Positions 19,991-29,408 of a stretch of 29,729 bases of DNA are shown in pieces. The position numbers were made by a program, and so were the translations under genes. The notes beneath the pieces are model-generated. The model was given only the letters and a program-made list of their open reading frames with translations. It was not told the DNA's origin and made no database searches. Where the stretch lies: assembly GCA_030141605.1 (NCBI GenBank), contig JAQGDQ010001682.1:1-29729 (forward strand), written 5' to 3'. Source of the DNA: Tubiluchus corallicola (Eukaryota > Priapulida > Priapulimorpha > Priapulimorphida > Tubiluchidae). How positions within the stretch are numbered: position 1 is the first letter of the stretch; every line of letters begins with the position of its first letter.

Positions 19991-20814
19991 AAGTCACCTG
20001 GTCTGTTATCTTTTACCGAATATAGATAAAAAGATTTTTAGACACTGGTGGGCATTAATATTATCAGTTTAATTTAGGAAAGACTAATTACTTTAAAATC
20101 ATGACATCTGCTATATAATTAAGTAATCCAGAGTAAAGAATATACATGTACTTTAATTAGCGGGCAACAAAATAAGGTCAATCTTGATTAAACTAAAAAT
20201 AGCATTTAGATTTTATGTAAAATACACGTCAAAATTGTTATGAAATGATAAAAACACTTTGGGTTAATAATGCAATTAATCAACAACAGGAGTTAAATAC
20301 ATTTTGATTTGAGTTCAACTTCATTATTTCTAGGCTTATTGATTAAGAACAAATCTACTGACTTGGACAATAATACTAAATAATATAATTCTCAATATAC
20401 TGATGAGACAAACATTTAGCTATGCAGGTTTTTTAATAATTTTATAAAGGAGAGATAAGACTTGTGCAATCTGTGGAACAACACCTGTAGAAATTTAAAA
20501 GTGTTGCTTGCGTATTTTGAACTGTGATGACTTATTTATTGCATAGTCAAATTTATTTGTTATTTAGAATTTATAAAACTACACTTGTTGTCTGGTTGCT
20601 CACTTGTAAAAAATGACTTGGCATTGGGAACGGGAATTTGAGGAGTTTTCAAAATCTTTTTGAACTGGTCTTACACCCTCTTTAAAAATGACCTGAAAAT
20701 TAGAACAGAGTTACAATAAATTCGTCAAAAAGCAAGTAGCAAAATAGTGATATCAACAACAAGCTGGTGCTTTTTTCAGCCCATGCTTTTGCCTGCATTA
20801 GTAATCATGTAGTG
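19991..20814. other. SMC5 intron, nothing recognised
   Basis: AT-rich; no repeat, ORF or exon seen. Confidence 0.4.
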
Positions 20815-21314
20815 CAGGGGTGTGCAAATTGCGGCCCGTGGGCCACCTGCGGCCCGCCGAAAGAATTTGTGTGGCCCGCGAAGAGATTTGTCAACCTAAT
20901 GAAAGTGCGGCCCGGGCGATTAATTGAGTGTATCCAGCTGAAGTCCGTGCCACGATCCCAAAGATAGTGCGGGTAGTTTTTTCTACTAGATCGAATGCCA
21001 TTAACCCTTGCAAGACGGTTGTAGCTTAATGTCACTGTACAACACAGACTGTGTGATACACATTACTAATATGCATTGTAATGAAATTACCACTATCTGT
21101 CCTGAAAGTAGAAATATATGGTTTGTAATATAAATTTTAATAACTTCCAAAATAGTTTCTTGAGTGTATTTGTAATGATGTACGCAGGTCGGATGCAAAA
21201 AAATCGTTATTAGGCCTTTCTGTACTTGGCTCCTTGATCAAACTGCCTGTGGCCCACAGGAATTGCGGGAAAGTTTAATGTGGCCCGGCTAGTCAGATAA
21301 TTTGCCCACCCCTG
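20815..21314. mobile_element. hAT-like MITE, copy 2 (500 bp)
   Basis: Same family as 5429-5738: start CAGGGGTGTGCAAATTGCGG, end the inverse complement of CAGGGGTGGGCAAATTATCT, same subterminal blocks. About 190 bp longer, with extra internal sequence around 20910-21100, so the shorter copy looks like its deletion derivative. The flanking octamers do not match. Confidence 0.78.
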
Positions 21315-21532
21315 TCCTAACTCAAAGTTTTTTCGATTTGGTTGGAATTAAGTTTGCAGAGTTTACTGTAAAAAAAAACTAGGGGGGGGGGATAATGTGC
21401 AATGAACAATCGCGCATTGGTTTGGTAATAAAGGAAGAACATATAGAAGCACTACCTGGAAGTAAAAAATAAACTAACATTAGCAAAATATTTATTCCTT
21501 ATTTATTTACTAACTAAATAATTTATTTATTA

Positions 21533-21948
21533 CCGTATTTTCCCATGACCCTTTTTTGCTCAGAATTTTCACTTTAAAAATAGGGGGTCTCTTATACATG
21601 GGAGTAAGCCAACCGTTGGAGAAGTCTGCAGCTGGGTCCTGAAGGCGTGGAATGGTGTAAAGCCAGAGGTCATTATTAAATCTTTCAAGAAGTGTGGCAT
21701 CTCCAATGCCATGGACGGCACAGAGGACAATGCCATTTTTGAGCAGAGTGACTCCTCTGATGATGAACTGGCTGGAATTGCTGAAGGTCTGACTCCAGTT
21801 GATATTTTTGATGAGAGTGATGAGGAATTTAATGATTTCTATGATGAATAAAGTTATTCATTACCAAAAAACTTTTTTCCAGAATTTTTGCCTAAAAATT
21901 GAAGGGGTCTCTTATACACAAGGGTCTCTTATACATGGGAAAATACGG
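21533..21948. mobile_element. pogo-type element family 2, copy B (416 bp) with transposase remnant
   Basis: Termini CCGTATTTTCCCATG and the inverse complement of CCGTATTTTCCCATGTATAA, flanked by TA. The left end lacks the TATAAGAG that follows CCCATG in copy D. The right end repeats GGGTCTCTTATACA twice. The interior is the 3' end of a transposase gene. Confidence 0.85.
21609..21851 (+). pseudogene. Pogo/Tigger transposase C-terminal fragment, copy B
   Basis: An 80-codon open frame to a TAA stop reads P-T-V-G-E-V-C-S-W-V-L-K-A-W-N-G-V, K-P-E-V-I-I-K-S-F-K-K-C-G-I-S-N-A-M-D-G-T-E-D, then an acidic tail ending E-F-N-D-F-Y-D-E. W-x-x-I/V...S-F-x-K-C-G-I-S-x-x-x-D-G-x-E-D is how Tigger/pogo DDE transposases end. 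The catalytic domain and DNA-binding HTH are absent, so the copy cannot encode an active enzyme, but it ties the family to the pogo group. Confidence 0.85.
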
Positions 21949-22253
21949 TAACTAAATATTTACTTATAAACTAAATATTTATTGGTTAATAAATATTTGT
22001 TTCTAAACTAAATATTTATTTATTAAGTACATTAACAAAACAGCTTAAATTAAGTTTTGATAAAGTTGTGATGTTTTAACAACAAAATATCTGCTCTGAT
22101 TTTGATGTGCCGTCATGATATCATCCAGTTATTAGTTGATAAATATTTATAATAATAAATAATATTTGTTTAACATCTACGAAATCCTAAGATTAAAATT
22201 TAGCGATATCCTAAAAGCGTCAAACGCACCACACCGTCTTGTTGGCATATACA

Positions 22254-22255
<2 letters not shown>
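21949..22255. other. SMC5 intron, AT-rich with AAATATTTATT repeats
   Basis: Several degenerate ACTAAATATTTATT motifs around the element edge (21951-22025); nothing else recognised. Confidence 0.4.
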
Positions 22256-22341
<86 letters not shown>

Positions 22342-22547
22342 TTATTTATTTTTTGCCTTCAAAATAACAATCATAGATAGTATAGAACAATGATTTACAA
22401 AGATTAAAGAAGGGAGGGATGGTGAAAGACCAAAAGGTCATCTAGTCTGCCATCCCTAAATAGCGAGTCTACTAACTTCAGCATGGCGAGCAAATATCAT
22501 TAGAACAAAATAAAGATTTGAATAGGAAAACAGATCAAAATTAAATT
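22256..22547 (-). mobile_element. Short retroposon with long (TTA)n tail, copy 2
   Basis: (TAA)n of about 28 units (22256-22340) followed by the 207-bp body shared with 5010-5212. The pure long microsatellite tail suggests a younger insertion or secondary expansion. The frame reading poly-isoleucine through it is not a gene. Confidence 0.7.
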
Positions 22548-22669
22548 AATAGCAAACAATTATGGTAAATAAAATTATGCAAATTTACGCAAAACAAAGT
22601 GAAAACAAAGTTAGTAAATCAGAGTTCTATGAGCAAAAATAACTAATTAAAAGCAAAATAAAGTTACCC

Positions 22670-24382
22670 TATCAGCAATGGTTTGTTTATTCTTTAGAAC
22701 TTTAGTTTAAGTTTGGTTTAGTATTCAAAGTTGGAATGTTCATGAAAATAATGGGAAATGGAACTACATTAGCGATTGTTTTCAAATGGGTTCAATTGTT
22801 AAGAGAACAATTTCACTAATGCAGCTGTAACGTTTAGTGAGAAAATTCTAGAATGACCAAGATTCTGGTATAGTTCTGGTACCAAGATCATGTACTTCAC
22901 AGGCTAAAGCTCCCTAGTAATCAAAATATGATGATTGCGAAATAGAAATCGACTGCAGTTAAACGTTGTAATGCAATAGCTATTTCAATCATGGGGTTTT
23001 TTTTAATTTATATCAACCCTAGACGTGATTCTAAATTTTGGGCTCTAATGTGGCTGAACTTTCTTCTGTTTTACACCGAAACGTACGGGTTTAGTTCATC
23101 CGATGCAGACAAATCTGGTGAAATTTCTCCAAACGTTTGCGCTTTTGCTCGTCCAATTGACAAAGTTCAGATGGAATATGAAATTGATAGAGGAAGATTC
23201 GTTGATCGTGTTTCACATGAAACGTGTCCAGTTGGTTCAGAAACAATCTGCGAGGAAGACTGCGGTAAGTTCTACTTTGTGGAAGAACAGTCTGATCTTA
23301 ATCTGGAATCTTCCCGGTATGTAGGATGGAATGAATTGAAAGACTGTGGTATCGAATTTAAGAAGCCATTTTGTCTTCTGGAGATTTTCAATGACGATGA
23401 GAAGCCGGCACGATGTCGTATTGCCTCAGTCTACTTGAAAGTATGGGAAGATACTCGTCCTGTTCAACAAAGAGGTTCAGCATCTGAATGGCAAAATATT
23501 AACACGTTTAGAACGGCAAAGAGAGTAAAACGACGTGATGGAGAAACTGGTAGAGAGAGACGGAATCTTGCTGACGAATCTTGCAAACAGTTTATTAGTT
23601 GTTTGAACGGTTGTCGCAACAAGGATTGTGAGACAGCCAAGGACAAGAAGTTTTGTAGGAAATGGTGCTGGATGGCCTGTAGAGTTCACGCAAGGTGTGT
23701 CTGTGAGTGTGATAGTAAGTGTGGCGATGATCTCTCGTGCACGGAAGGCTGTGAAGATTTCTGCGCTTGCGTATTGGAGCGCAAGAGGGAATGCCCTGAA
23801 TGTAAGAAAAAATGTAAAGACCACGGAAATCATCATGGGTGTGATTCAGAATGTGCATATCATGATCCTAAGACATCAGAGAAATGCCATCAAGATAGTG
23901 TAGCTTCCTGTAACCTGAAGTTTGCAACAACAACAACAACAACTACTACTACTACTACTACTACTACTACAACAACAACTACTACTACCACCACAACAAC
24001 AACACTGCCTATAATAGTTGTTCGGTGCCAGAGTGAGTGTAGAGCTCTGTGTTTTGCTGTCAAGGATCCAGAAACGTGCAAGACCATCTGCGAACAAAAT
24101 TGCATAGAAAGCTATAGAACGACTACGACACCTACCAGACGGCGACGGCGAGCATCAGTTGGAGACTGTGACAACTGTCGGCCAACGTGTGCAAACTGTG
24201 GTGTGAAACACGCAACTGATGCAAAAAACAGTAATAAACGCAAGATAAAATACGAAGGCTGGAATCAAACTCTCCCGGACATAATGAAGTTCTCGTTTGT
24301 TAACTTGAGTTACACTGAAGCAGAAAAGGACGTATTCGGTTTCTTAAAAGATTCATACACTGTCTTCCACTATAATGTAAAT
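22670..24382. repeat. Left arm of a large near-perfect inverted repeat
   Basis: Pairs base-for-base with 28017-29729 (paired coordinates sum to 52399; both arms 1,713 bp, no net indel). I found three substitutions, at 24180, 24222 and 24331, all in the inner 203 bp. The left limit is unknown because the window ends inside the right arm. Arms enclose 3,634 bp containing the CRE repeats, two pogo MITEs and SMC5 exon g. Confidence 0.95.
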
Positions 24383-24499
24383 TTCACGTTTCATTCAGCA
24401 ATACCCGCTGAAGGGATACTCGTGTGCACTTCAAAAAACTGGTCGAACAATTACCGCCTCTTCATGCAAATTCGGAAATGTAACTGCCAACCCGTATAA
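22991..24499 (+). CDS. Secreted-type cysteine-rich protein with poly-threonine linker, full copy
   Basis: Intronless 502-residue frame; family not recognised. The N-terminus has a hydrophobic stretch (about 17-28, W-A-L-M-W-L-N-F-L-L-F-Y), a plausible signal peptide or anchor. An acidic first domain with seven Cys (50-142) ends at a furin-like R-V-K-R (178-181). A dense Cys-rich domain (198-307) follows with many C-x3-C, C-x-C and W-C-W-M-A-C patterns, then 26 consecutive Thr (313-338), a second Cys cluster (346-371), five Arg (383-387, a second possible cleavage site) and a C-terminal domain with N-glycosylation sequons at 425, 438, 464 and 483. About 40 cysteines in all. It lies in an SMC5 intron, same strand. 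Its coding-like composition and long ORF support a real gene; no promoter or poly(A) signal was recognised. Could be an extracellular matrix, mucin-like or secreted protein; function unknown. Confidence 0.72.
   Translation: MGFFLIYINPRRDSKFWALMWLNFLLFYTETYGFSSSDADKSGEISPNVCAFARPIDKVQMEYEIDRGRFVDRVSHETCPVGSETICEEDCGKFYFVEEQSDLNLESSRYVGWNELKDCGIEFKKPFCLLEIFNDDEKPARCRIASVYLKVWEDTRPVQQRGSASEWQNINTFRTAKRVKRRDGETGRERRNLADESCKQFISCLNGCRNKDCETAKDKKFCRKWCWMACRVHARCVCECDSKCGDDLSCTEGCEDFCACVLERKRECPECKKKCKDHGNHHGCDSECAYHDPKTSEKCHQDSVASCNLKFATTTTTTTTTTTTTTTTTTTTTTTTTTLPIIVVRCQSECRALCFAVKDPETCKTICEQNCIESYRTTTTPTRRRRRASVGDCDNCRPTCANCGVKHATDAKNSNKRKIKYEGWNQTLPDIMKFSFVNLSYTEAEKDVFGFLKDSYTVFHYNVNFTFHSAIPAEGILVCTSKNWSNNYRLFMQIRKCNCQPV
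23927..24004 (+). repeat. In-frame (ACN)26 threonine microsatellite
   Basis: Twenty-six Thr codons in mixed ACA, ACT and ACC blocks coding an O-glycosylation-type linker. The inverted copy has the same number and order of codons. Confidence 0.95.
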
Positions 24500-24578
24500 T
24501 TATAGGTAGCGAATTAGTAAACCACAAAAAAGAGGTAAAAAGGAAAAAAAGTGCTAGTTCCTTCTATGAAACGAATTA
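24500..24578. other. Downstream flank of the full Cys-rich gene
   Basis: Short A-rich sequence with no AATAAA before the pogo element at 24579; the transcript may use a downstream signal. Confidence 0.35.
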
Positions 24579-25033
24579 CCGTATTTTCCCGCGTATAAGA
24601 GACCCTTTTTTGCTCAGAATTTTCACTTTAAAAATAGGGGGTCTCTTATACATGGGAGTAAGTCTTTTCAATAAGATGCATAAATTGTGACACTAATGAT
24701 TTTAAAGAAATAAGTGCTCTACAACTGTTTTGCATGTCGCGTTCGACTATGAAGCGGTTGTAAGCAATACAAGCATCGTGACACAGGCATTATCTCCTCG
24801 TTTTCTCTTTTCCTGTTACAGGTTTGCAGGTACGCACTTTAATATATACCAGTACTCTTTTTCTACAACACATTAACTGGTTTTATTTTGTTTTCAGTAC
24901 CGCACTGAGTTGAAAAAAGTTGTACTTTACCCTCTAAAAATGTCCGTCTGAAAAAACTTTTTTCCAGAATTTTTGCCTAAAAATTGAAGGGGTCTCTTAT
25001 ACACAAGGGTCTCTTATACACGGGAAAATACGG
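24579..25033. mobile_element. pogo-type MITE family 2, copy C (455 bp)
   Basis: Termini CCGTATTTTCCCGCGTATAA and inverse complement of CCGTATTTTCCCGTGTATAA, flanked by TA. Interior as copy A (15274-15711); the right end has the doubled GGGTCTCTTATACA motif. It begins 79 bp after the stop of the Cys-rich gene. Confidence 0.88.
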
Positions 25034-25290
25034 TACATTTAAACGCAAGACTCATATAAATTCATTTCGATTCATATCTGCTGTTAACAGCCGAATTCTT
25101 TACTGATAACTTTCGTTGTGTTGCAGACCTGTTACAGACTTTACGTTAATTACATCTGAATCGCTGCCTTTGGTATCAATTCTTTAACAGAAACCAGTTC
25201 AAGGAAAGAAGGATTTTGTAATAAAAGTGCAATAAGAACCTCGTGTAATTAGTAAAATCATTTTAAAGTCACGATCATAGACACTCGGGC
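25034..25290. other. SMC5 intron, nothing recognised
   Basis: Unique AT-rich sequence between copy C and the CRE repeat. Confidence 0.4.
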
Positions 25291-25293
25291 GCT

Positions 25294-25427
25294 GCCATTT
25301 TGATAGCCCATTTTTCCACCAATGACGTCATTTTGAAAGCCCATTTTTCCACCAATGACGTCATTTTGAAAGCCCATTTTTCCACCAATGACGTCATTTT
25401 GAAAGCCCATTTTTCCACCAGTGAGGT
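25294..25427. repeat. 33-bp tandem repeat, four copies, three with a perfect CRE
   Basis: Unit ATTTTGAAAGCCCATTTTTC + CACCAATGACGTC. TGACGTCA, the palindromic CREB/ATF site, lies at 25323-25330, 25356-25363 and 25389-25396; the fourth position is degenerate (GTGAGGTA). Array in the spacer of the inverted gene duplication, about 0.8 kb downstream of the Cys-rich gene. Confidence 0.9.
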
Positions 25428-26293
25428 AGTTTATCAGCTGAAGAAAAGCAATTCTCTATAAAAGCATAATAAGTTTTTACAAAAATTAGATGGTTAATTT
25501 CGTGGTATTTTTGCATGAAGTAAGTAGCAGTAAGTACAGAAAGTGGTTTCTTTTTCAATGTTATATCAATTTACATGTATGTTTGAGTTGCTGTGGAATA
25601 AATTCATAATTCATATTCCTGGATAACTTGAAGTCATCCTCCGGGACATTGTTATAATAAATTGAAATGAATTTAATAATTTTGCTGTTAGTTGTGGTTT
25701 TTTCGTGTCATATTTAAAGTCCAGATTTTTTAGATAAACCGTGACTTGAAGACGGTATAAAATAGTTACGTAGCCACATAACAGATAGACCGTGGTAGCA
25801 CAAGTTGTACTAACCTAATAGACTGTTCTAGAAAAAAGAGTCAATAAACCTTCTGGAACATTCGACTGGCAATATTCGTAATTATCTAACTTCGGCCGAC
25901 ATTTCAAATTACGTGAATCCAACAAGATTGGCAATTTCACACGAATAAATTAATATACGTACCGTTAGCAATACACTTTTCAACCCACAAATCGTTATTA
26001 GTGGAAGAAAACGTTTATTTCTAATTAGCAGGATTTACTCCCTAAATTTTGATTCAAGCGTTTCAATATTTTCTTTTATTTTGTTCAGAATGTTAAGAAA
26101 ATTATTAAGATTGCAATAGGGTAATTAAGAATGAGGTAGCACACAGTCTAACACTTCTGGTAATACTTACCTGGTCAGTTGGCTGTCAGAGATCTATGAA
26201 TAAACATGTGCTGTTACTGATTTGTATAAATAAACTCACCTGTGTTCTACCTATGCTGATATCTTAGCAATTTACCGTCAGAAATTCTTCATA
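25428..26293. other. SMC5 intron, nothing recognised
   Basis: AT-rich, no repeat or ORF recognised. The centre of the inverted duplication (26199/26200) falls here with no unusual local motif. Confidence 0.4.
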
Positions 26294-26393
26294 GCGTAAA
26301 TTTGTTGAGAAAATTTTTACGGACCCAGTACGGAAATTCACTTATCGCGGGTGGGCCTGGAACGGAACACCAGCGATAAGTGAGGGAACACTG
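26294..26393. mobile_element. DNA transposon right-end fragment (Tigger/mariner-like)
   Basis: Ends in the inverse complement of CAGTGTTCCCTCACTTATCG followed by TA, and contains its own internal hairpin (CTTATCGC with GCGATAAG). This terminus style is common in pogo/Tigger MITEs. The other end is not found nearby. Its left 38 bp (26294-26331) matches 10104-10141 inside the 10 kb MITE. Confidence 0.55.
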
Positions 26394-26414
26394 TAAATTA
26401 CAACGAAATACATA

Positions 26415-26816
26415 CCGTATTTTCCCATGTATAAGAGACCCTTTTTTGCTCAGAATTTTCACTTTAAAAATAGGGGGTCTCTTATACATGGGAGTAAGTC
26501 TGGGTCCTCAAGGCATGGAATGGTGTAAAGCCAGAGGTCATTATTAAATCTTTCAAGAAGTGTGGCATCTCCAATGCCATGGACGGCACAGAGGACAATG
26601 CCATTTTTGAGCAGAGTGACTCCTCTGATGATGAACTGGCTGGAATTGCTGAAGGTCTGACTCCAGTTGATATTTTTGATGAGAGTGATGAGGAATTTAA
26701 TGATTTCTATGATGAATAAAGTTATTCATTACCAAAAAACTTTTTTCCAGAATTTTTGCCTAAAAATTGAAGGGGTCTCTTATACACAAGGGTCTCTTAT
26801 ACATGGGAAAATACGG
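26415..26816. mobile_element. pogo-type element family 2, copy D (402 bp) with transposase remnant
   Basis: Termini CCGTATTTTCCCATGTATAA and inverse complement, TA on both sides (26413-26414, 26817-26818). Same interior as copy B. Confidence 0.88.
26502..26719 (+). pseudogene. Pogo/Tigger transposase C-terminal fragment, copy D
   Basis: Same fragment as in copy B, starting slightly later (W-V-L-K-A-W-N-G-V-K-P-E-V) and ending with the identical acidic tail and TAA. The coding sequence is nearly identical in both copies, so they derive from one deleted progenitor. Confidence 0.83.
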
Positions 26817-26818
26817 TA

Positions 26819-27716
26819 CATTAGAAACAGTGTGTGTTGCATAGTAATTAATCAGAAATAGTTTGAGCTGCTTCCCACTGTTGTTTGTGCAAGACAAATT
26901 GTGCAATAGAATTTTTTATTGCACATCTTTCATTATACAAAATTATGTCTTTTGTACTCGTTAACAGCCCAGTTGAGTATTGATTTTTCGATAGATTTGA
27001 ATGTAATTACTTCTTGGTTAAGTTATTACTTTATAACTGTTCTCCCAAACAAGAAGTTTAAATTCCCCAGTTCCTGGCGTTCAGAAGGCCTGAGTTCGAA
27101 TCTGGTTAGGAACATGTCTGGTTTTCCTTCTTTTATTTTAATGAGTCCCAAATGCAAGTCATGCATTAATGCCATGTAAAAGTTGTTTAAGTAAAGCCTG
27201 TTTTTTTTTTTTCGTTCAACGCAATAACGTTAAAGAGTCCGCTTGTCATTCGCGCTATAGTTTTCGGAAAAGTTTTCAATATAAATTATATATTAACGAT
27301 TTTGTGTGTTTAACTTACCGTGGTTTTACATTTATATTGTCGCATTGGAGTAACCATACTTTTGACCAAATGACTGAACTATGGCAGCCGTTTGCTGCTA
27401 AGCCAAACTTTTATATGTTGTAGGTATAATAAAACGTTATAAACTGAACTGGACTGTACTTATGTAATGCAACAACAAGTACTGTCAACACTGTAGAAGA
27501 TATTGGCATTATTAATTTTATCAGAATTAAACGCTATGTGGTGCCACCTGCCCGAAATTATTAAAATTAAACTAAAAAAAGCACACCAGGTGGGCGTGAA
27601 ATGTTTGGAAAATATGCAGGAAATGTTGTAAAACTGTAATAGAGTCAGTCGGAAGTCAGAATTTTTCTCAACATCGGAGAAGATCTGGTTTGATTTTAGC
27701 AAATGTTCCGTTTCAG
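26819..27716. other. SMC5 intron, nothing firmly recognised
   Basis: CCTGAGTTCGAATCTGG at 27088-27104 resembles a tRNA T-arm or B box, but no A box or cloverleaf fits upstream, so no tRNA is called. The end is the TTTCAG acceptor of exon g. Confidence 0.4.
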
Positions 27717-27809
27717 GATCTGGTGCAAAGAATTAACGAAAACTTTGGCAAACTGTTTAGTTCGCTCAAGTGCGCCGGTCAAGTCGAACTGAACTGGGAC
27801 GACAATCCG
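27717..27809 (+). CDS. SMC5: SMC5 exon g (31 codons, start of C-terminal ATPase head)
   Basis: Acceptor GTTCCGTTTCAG and donor CCG|GTAAGT, 31 codons, phase 0. Product D-L-V-Q-R-I-N-E-N-F-G-K-L-F-S-S-L then K-C-A-G-Q-V-E-L matches SMC5 [25 protein letters not shown], a hallmark block. The next exon (signature and Walker B motifs) does not follow in the window; the inverted copy of the Cys-rich gene begins 207 bp after this exon. Confidence 0.95.
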
Positions 27810-28016
27810 GTAAGTTGCAGGAGAGTGTTCGGAACGTTTTCCGTCTCCTCGGATAGAATTTCATTTCACTTTCGAATGTTTTTTGTTTATTTTAAATCCG
27901 GAACGTCTTTGTTTTTTCACTCTTTAAAGCTCACTCAAAATCATAATTACATATTATATTTTCCTTTCTCAACTTTCAGGTTTATTGCTCTTATACCATT
28001 GCTATTATTCATCCTT
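27810..28016. other. SMC5 intron up to the inverted-repeat junction
   Basis: Non-coding. A TTTCTCAACTTTCAG acceptor-like string at 27965-27979 is followed by a hydrophobic frame running across the junction, which does not resemble SMC5. Confidence 0.45.
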
Positions 28017-29408
28017 ATTTACATTATAGTGGAAGACAGTGTATGAATCTTTTAAGAAACCGAATACATCCTTTTCTGCTTCAGTGTAACTCAAGTTAAC
28101 AAACGAGAACTTCATTATGTCCGGGAGAGTTTGATTCCAGCCTTCGTATTTTATCTTGCGTTTATTACTGTTTTTTTCATCAGTTGCGTGCTTCACACCG
28201 CAGTTTGCACACGTTGGCTGACAGTTGTCACAGTCTCCAACTGATGCTCGCCGTCGCCGTCTGGTAGGTGTCGTAGTCGTTCTATAGCTTTCTATGCAAT
28301 TTTGTTCGCAGATGGTCTTGCACGTTTCTGGATCCTTGACAGCAAAACACAGAGCTCTACACTCACTCTGGCACCGAACAACTATTATAGGCAGTGTTGT
28401 TGTTGTGGTGGTAGTAGTAGTTGTTGTTGTAGTAGTAGTAGTAGTAGTAGTAGTAGTTGTTGTTGTTGTTGTTGCAAACTTCAGGTTACAGGAAGCTACA
28501 CTATCTTGATGGCATTTCTCTGATGTCTTAGGATCATGATATGCACATTCTGAATCACACCCATGATGATTTCCGTGGTCTTTACATTTTTTCTTACATT
28601 CAGGGCATTCCCTCTTGCGCTCCAATACGCAAGCGCAGAAATCTTCACAGCCTTCCGTGCACGAGAGATCATCGCCACACTTACTATCACACTCACAGAC
28701 ACACCTTGCGTGAACTCTACAGGCCATCCAGCACCATTTCCTACAAAACTTCTTGTCCTTGGCTGTCTCACAATCCTTGTTGCGACAACCGTTCAAACAA
28801 CTAATAAACTGTTTGCAAGATTCGTCAGCAAGATTCCGTCTCTCTCTACCAGTTTCTCCATCACGTCGTTTTACTCTCTTTGCCGTTCTAAACGTGTTAA
28901 TATTTTGCCATTCAGATGCTGAACCTCTTTGTTGAACAGGACGAGTATCTTCCCATACTTTCAAGTAGACTGAGGCAATACGACATCGTGCCGGCTTCTC
29001 ATCGTCATTGAAAATCTCCAGAAGACAAAATGGCTTCTTAAATTCGATACCACAGTCTTTCAATTCATTCCATCCTACATACCGGGAAGATTCCAGATTA
29101 AGATCAGACTGTTCTTCCACAAAGTAGAACTTACCGCAGTCTTCCTCGCAGATTGTTTCTGAACCAACTGGACACGTTTCATGTGAAACACGATCAACGA
29201 ATCTTCCTCTATCAATTTCATATTCCATCTGAACTTTGTCAATTGGACGAGCAAAAGCGCAAACGTTTGGAGAAATTTCACCAGATTTGTCTGCATCGGA
29301 TGAACTAAACCCGTACGTTTCGGTGTAAAACAGAAGAAAGTTCAGCCACATTAGAGCCCAAAATTTAGAATCACGTCTAGGGTTGATATAAATTAAAAAA
29401 AACCCCAT
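28005..29408 (-). CDS. Cysteine-rich poly-threonine protein, inverted 3'-truncated copy
   Basis: Minus-strand 467-residue frame identical to the gene at 22991 through residue 464 except Arg397 to Gln and Ala411 to Glu (plus a silent change in codon 447). The junction at 28017 replaces the natural C-terminus (residues 465-502) with three residues, K-D-E, and a stop. Lost are the last three cysteines (479, 497, 499) and sequons 464 and 483. The signal-like N-terminus, both basic cleavage-type sites and the 26-Thr tract are intact. At least 321 bp of 5' flank is also duplicated, so the promoter may be present. Either a recent duplicate, possibly producing a shortened protein, or an assembly artefact. 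Confidence 0.6.
   Translation of the reverse strand: MGFFLIYINPRRDSKFWALMWLNFLLFYTETYGFSSSDADKSGEISPNVCAFARPIDKVQMEYEIDRGRFVDRVSHETCPVGSETICEEDCGKFYFVEEQSDLNLESSRYVGWNELKDCGIEFKKPFCLLEIFNDDEKPARCRIASVYLKVWEDTRPVQQRGSASEWQNINTFRTAKRVKRRDGETGRERRNLADESCKQFISCLNGCRNKDCETAKDKKFCRKWCWMACRVHARCVCECDSKCGDDLSCTEGCEDFCACVLERKRECPECKKKCKDHGNHHGCDSECAYHDPKTSEKCHQDSVASCNLKFATTTTTTTTTTTTTTTTTTTTTTTTTTLPIIVVRCQSECRALCFAVKDPETCKTICEQNCIESYRTTTTPTRRRRRASVGDCDNCQPTCANCGVKHATDEKNSNKRKIKYEGWNQTLPDIMKFSFVNLSYTEAEKDVFGFLKDSYTVFHYNVNKDE

Noticed and set aside
22166-22393. Poly-isoleucine frame
   Set aside because: Translation of the (TAA)n tail of a retroposon.
24579-25033. Pogo copies A and C as independent genes, because of an acceptor-like TTTTCAG and small frames inside
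   Set aside because: Terminal repeats, TA flanks and copy number show they are transposon copies; no long ORF is retained.
27088-27104. tRNA B-box-like GAGTTCGAATCTGG
   Set aside because: No cloverleaf or A box could be fitted upstream; a short chance or decayed SINE match is more likely.
27690-28046. 118-residue frame with a hydrophobic end, possible extra exon after an acceptor at 27979
   Set aside because: It contains SMC5 exon g and then reads through its donor. The hydrophobic end crosses the inverted-repeat junction and matches no SMC5 sequence.
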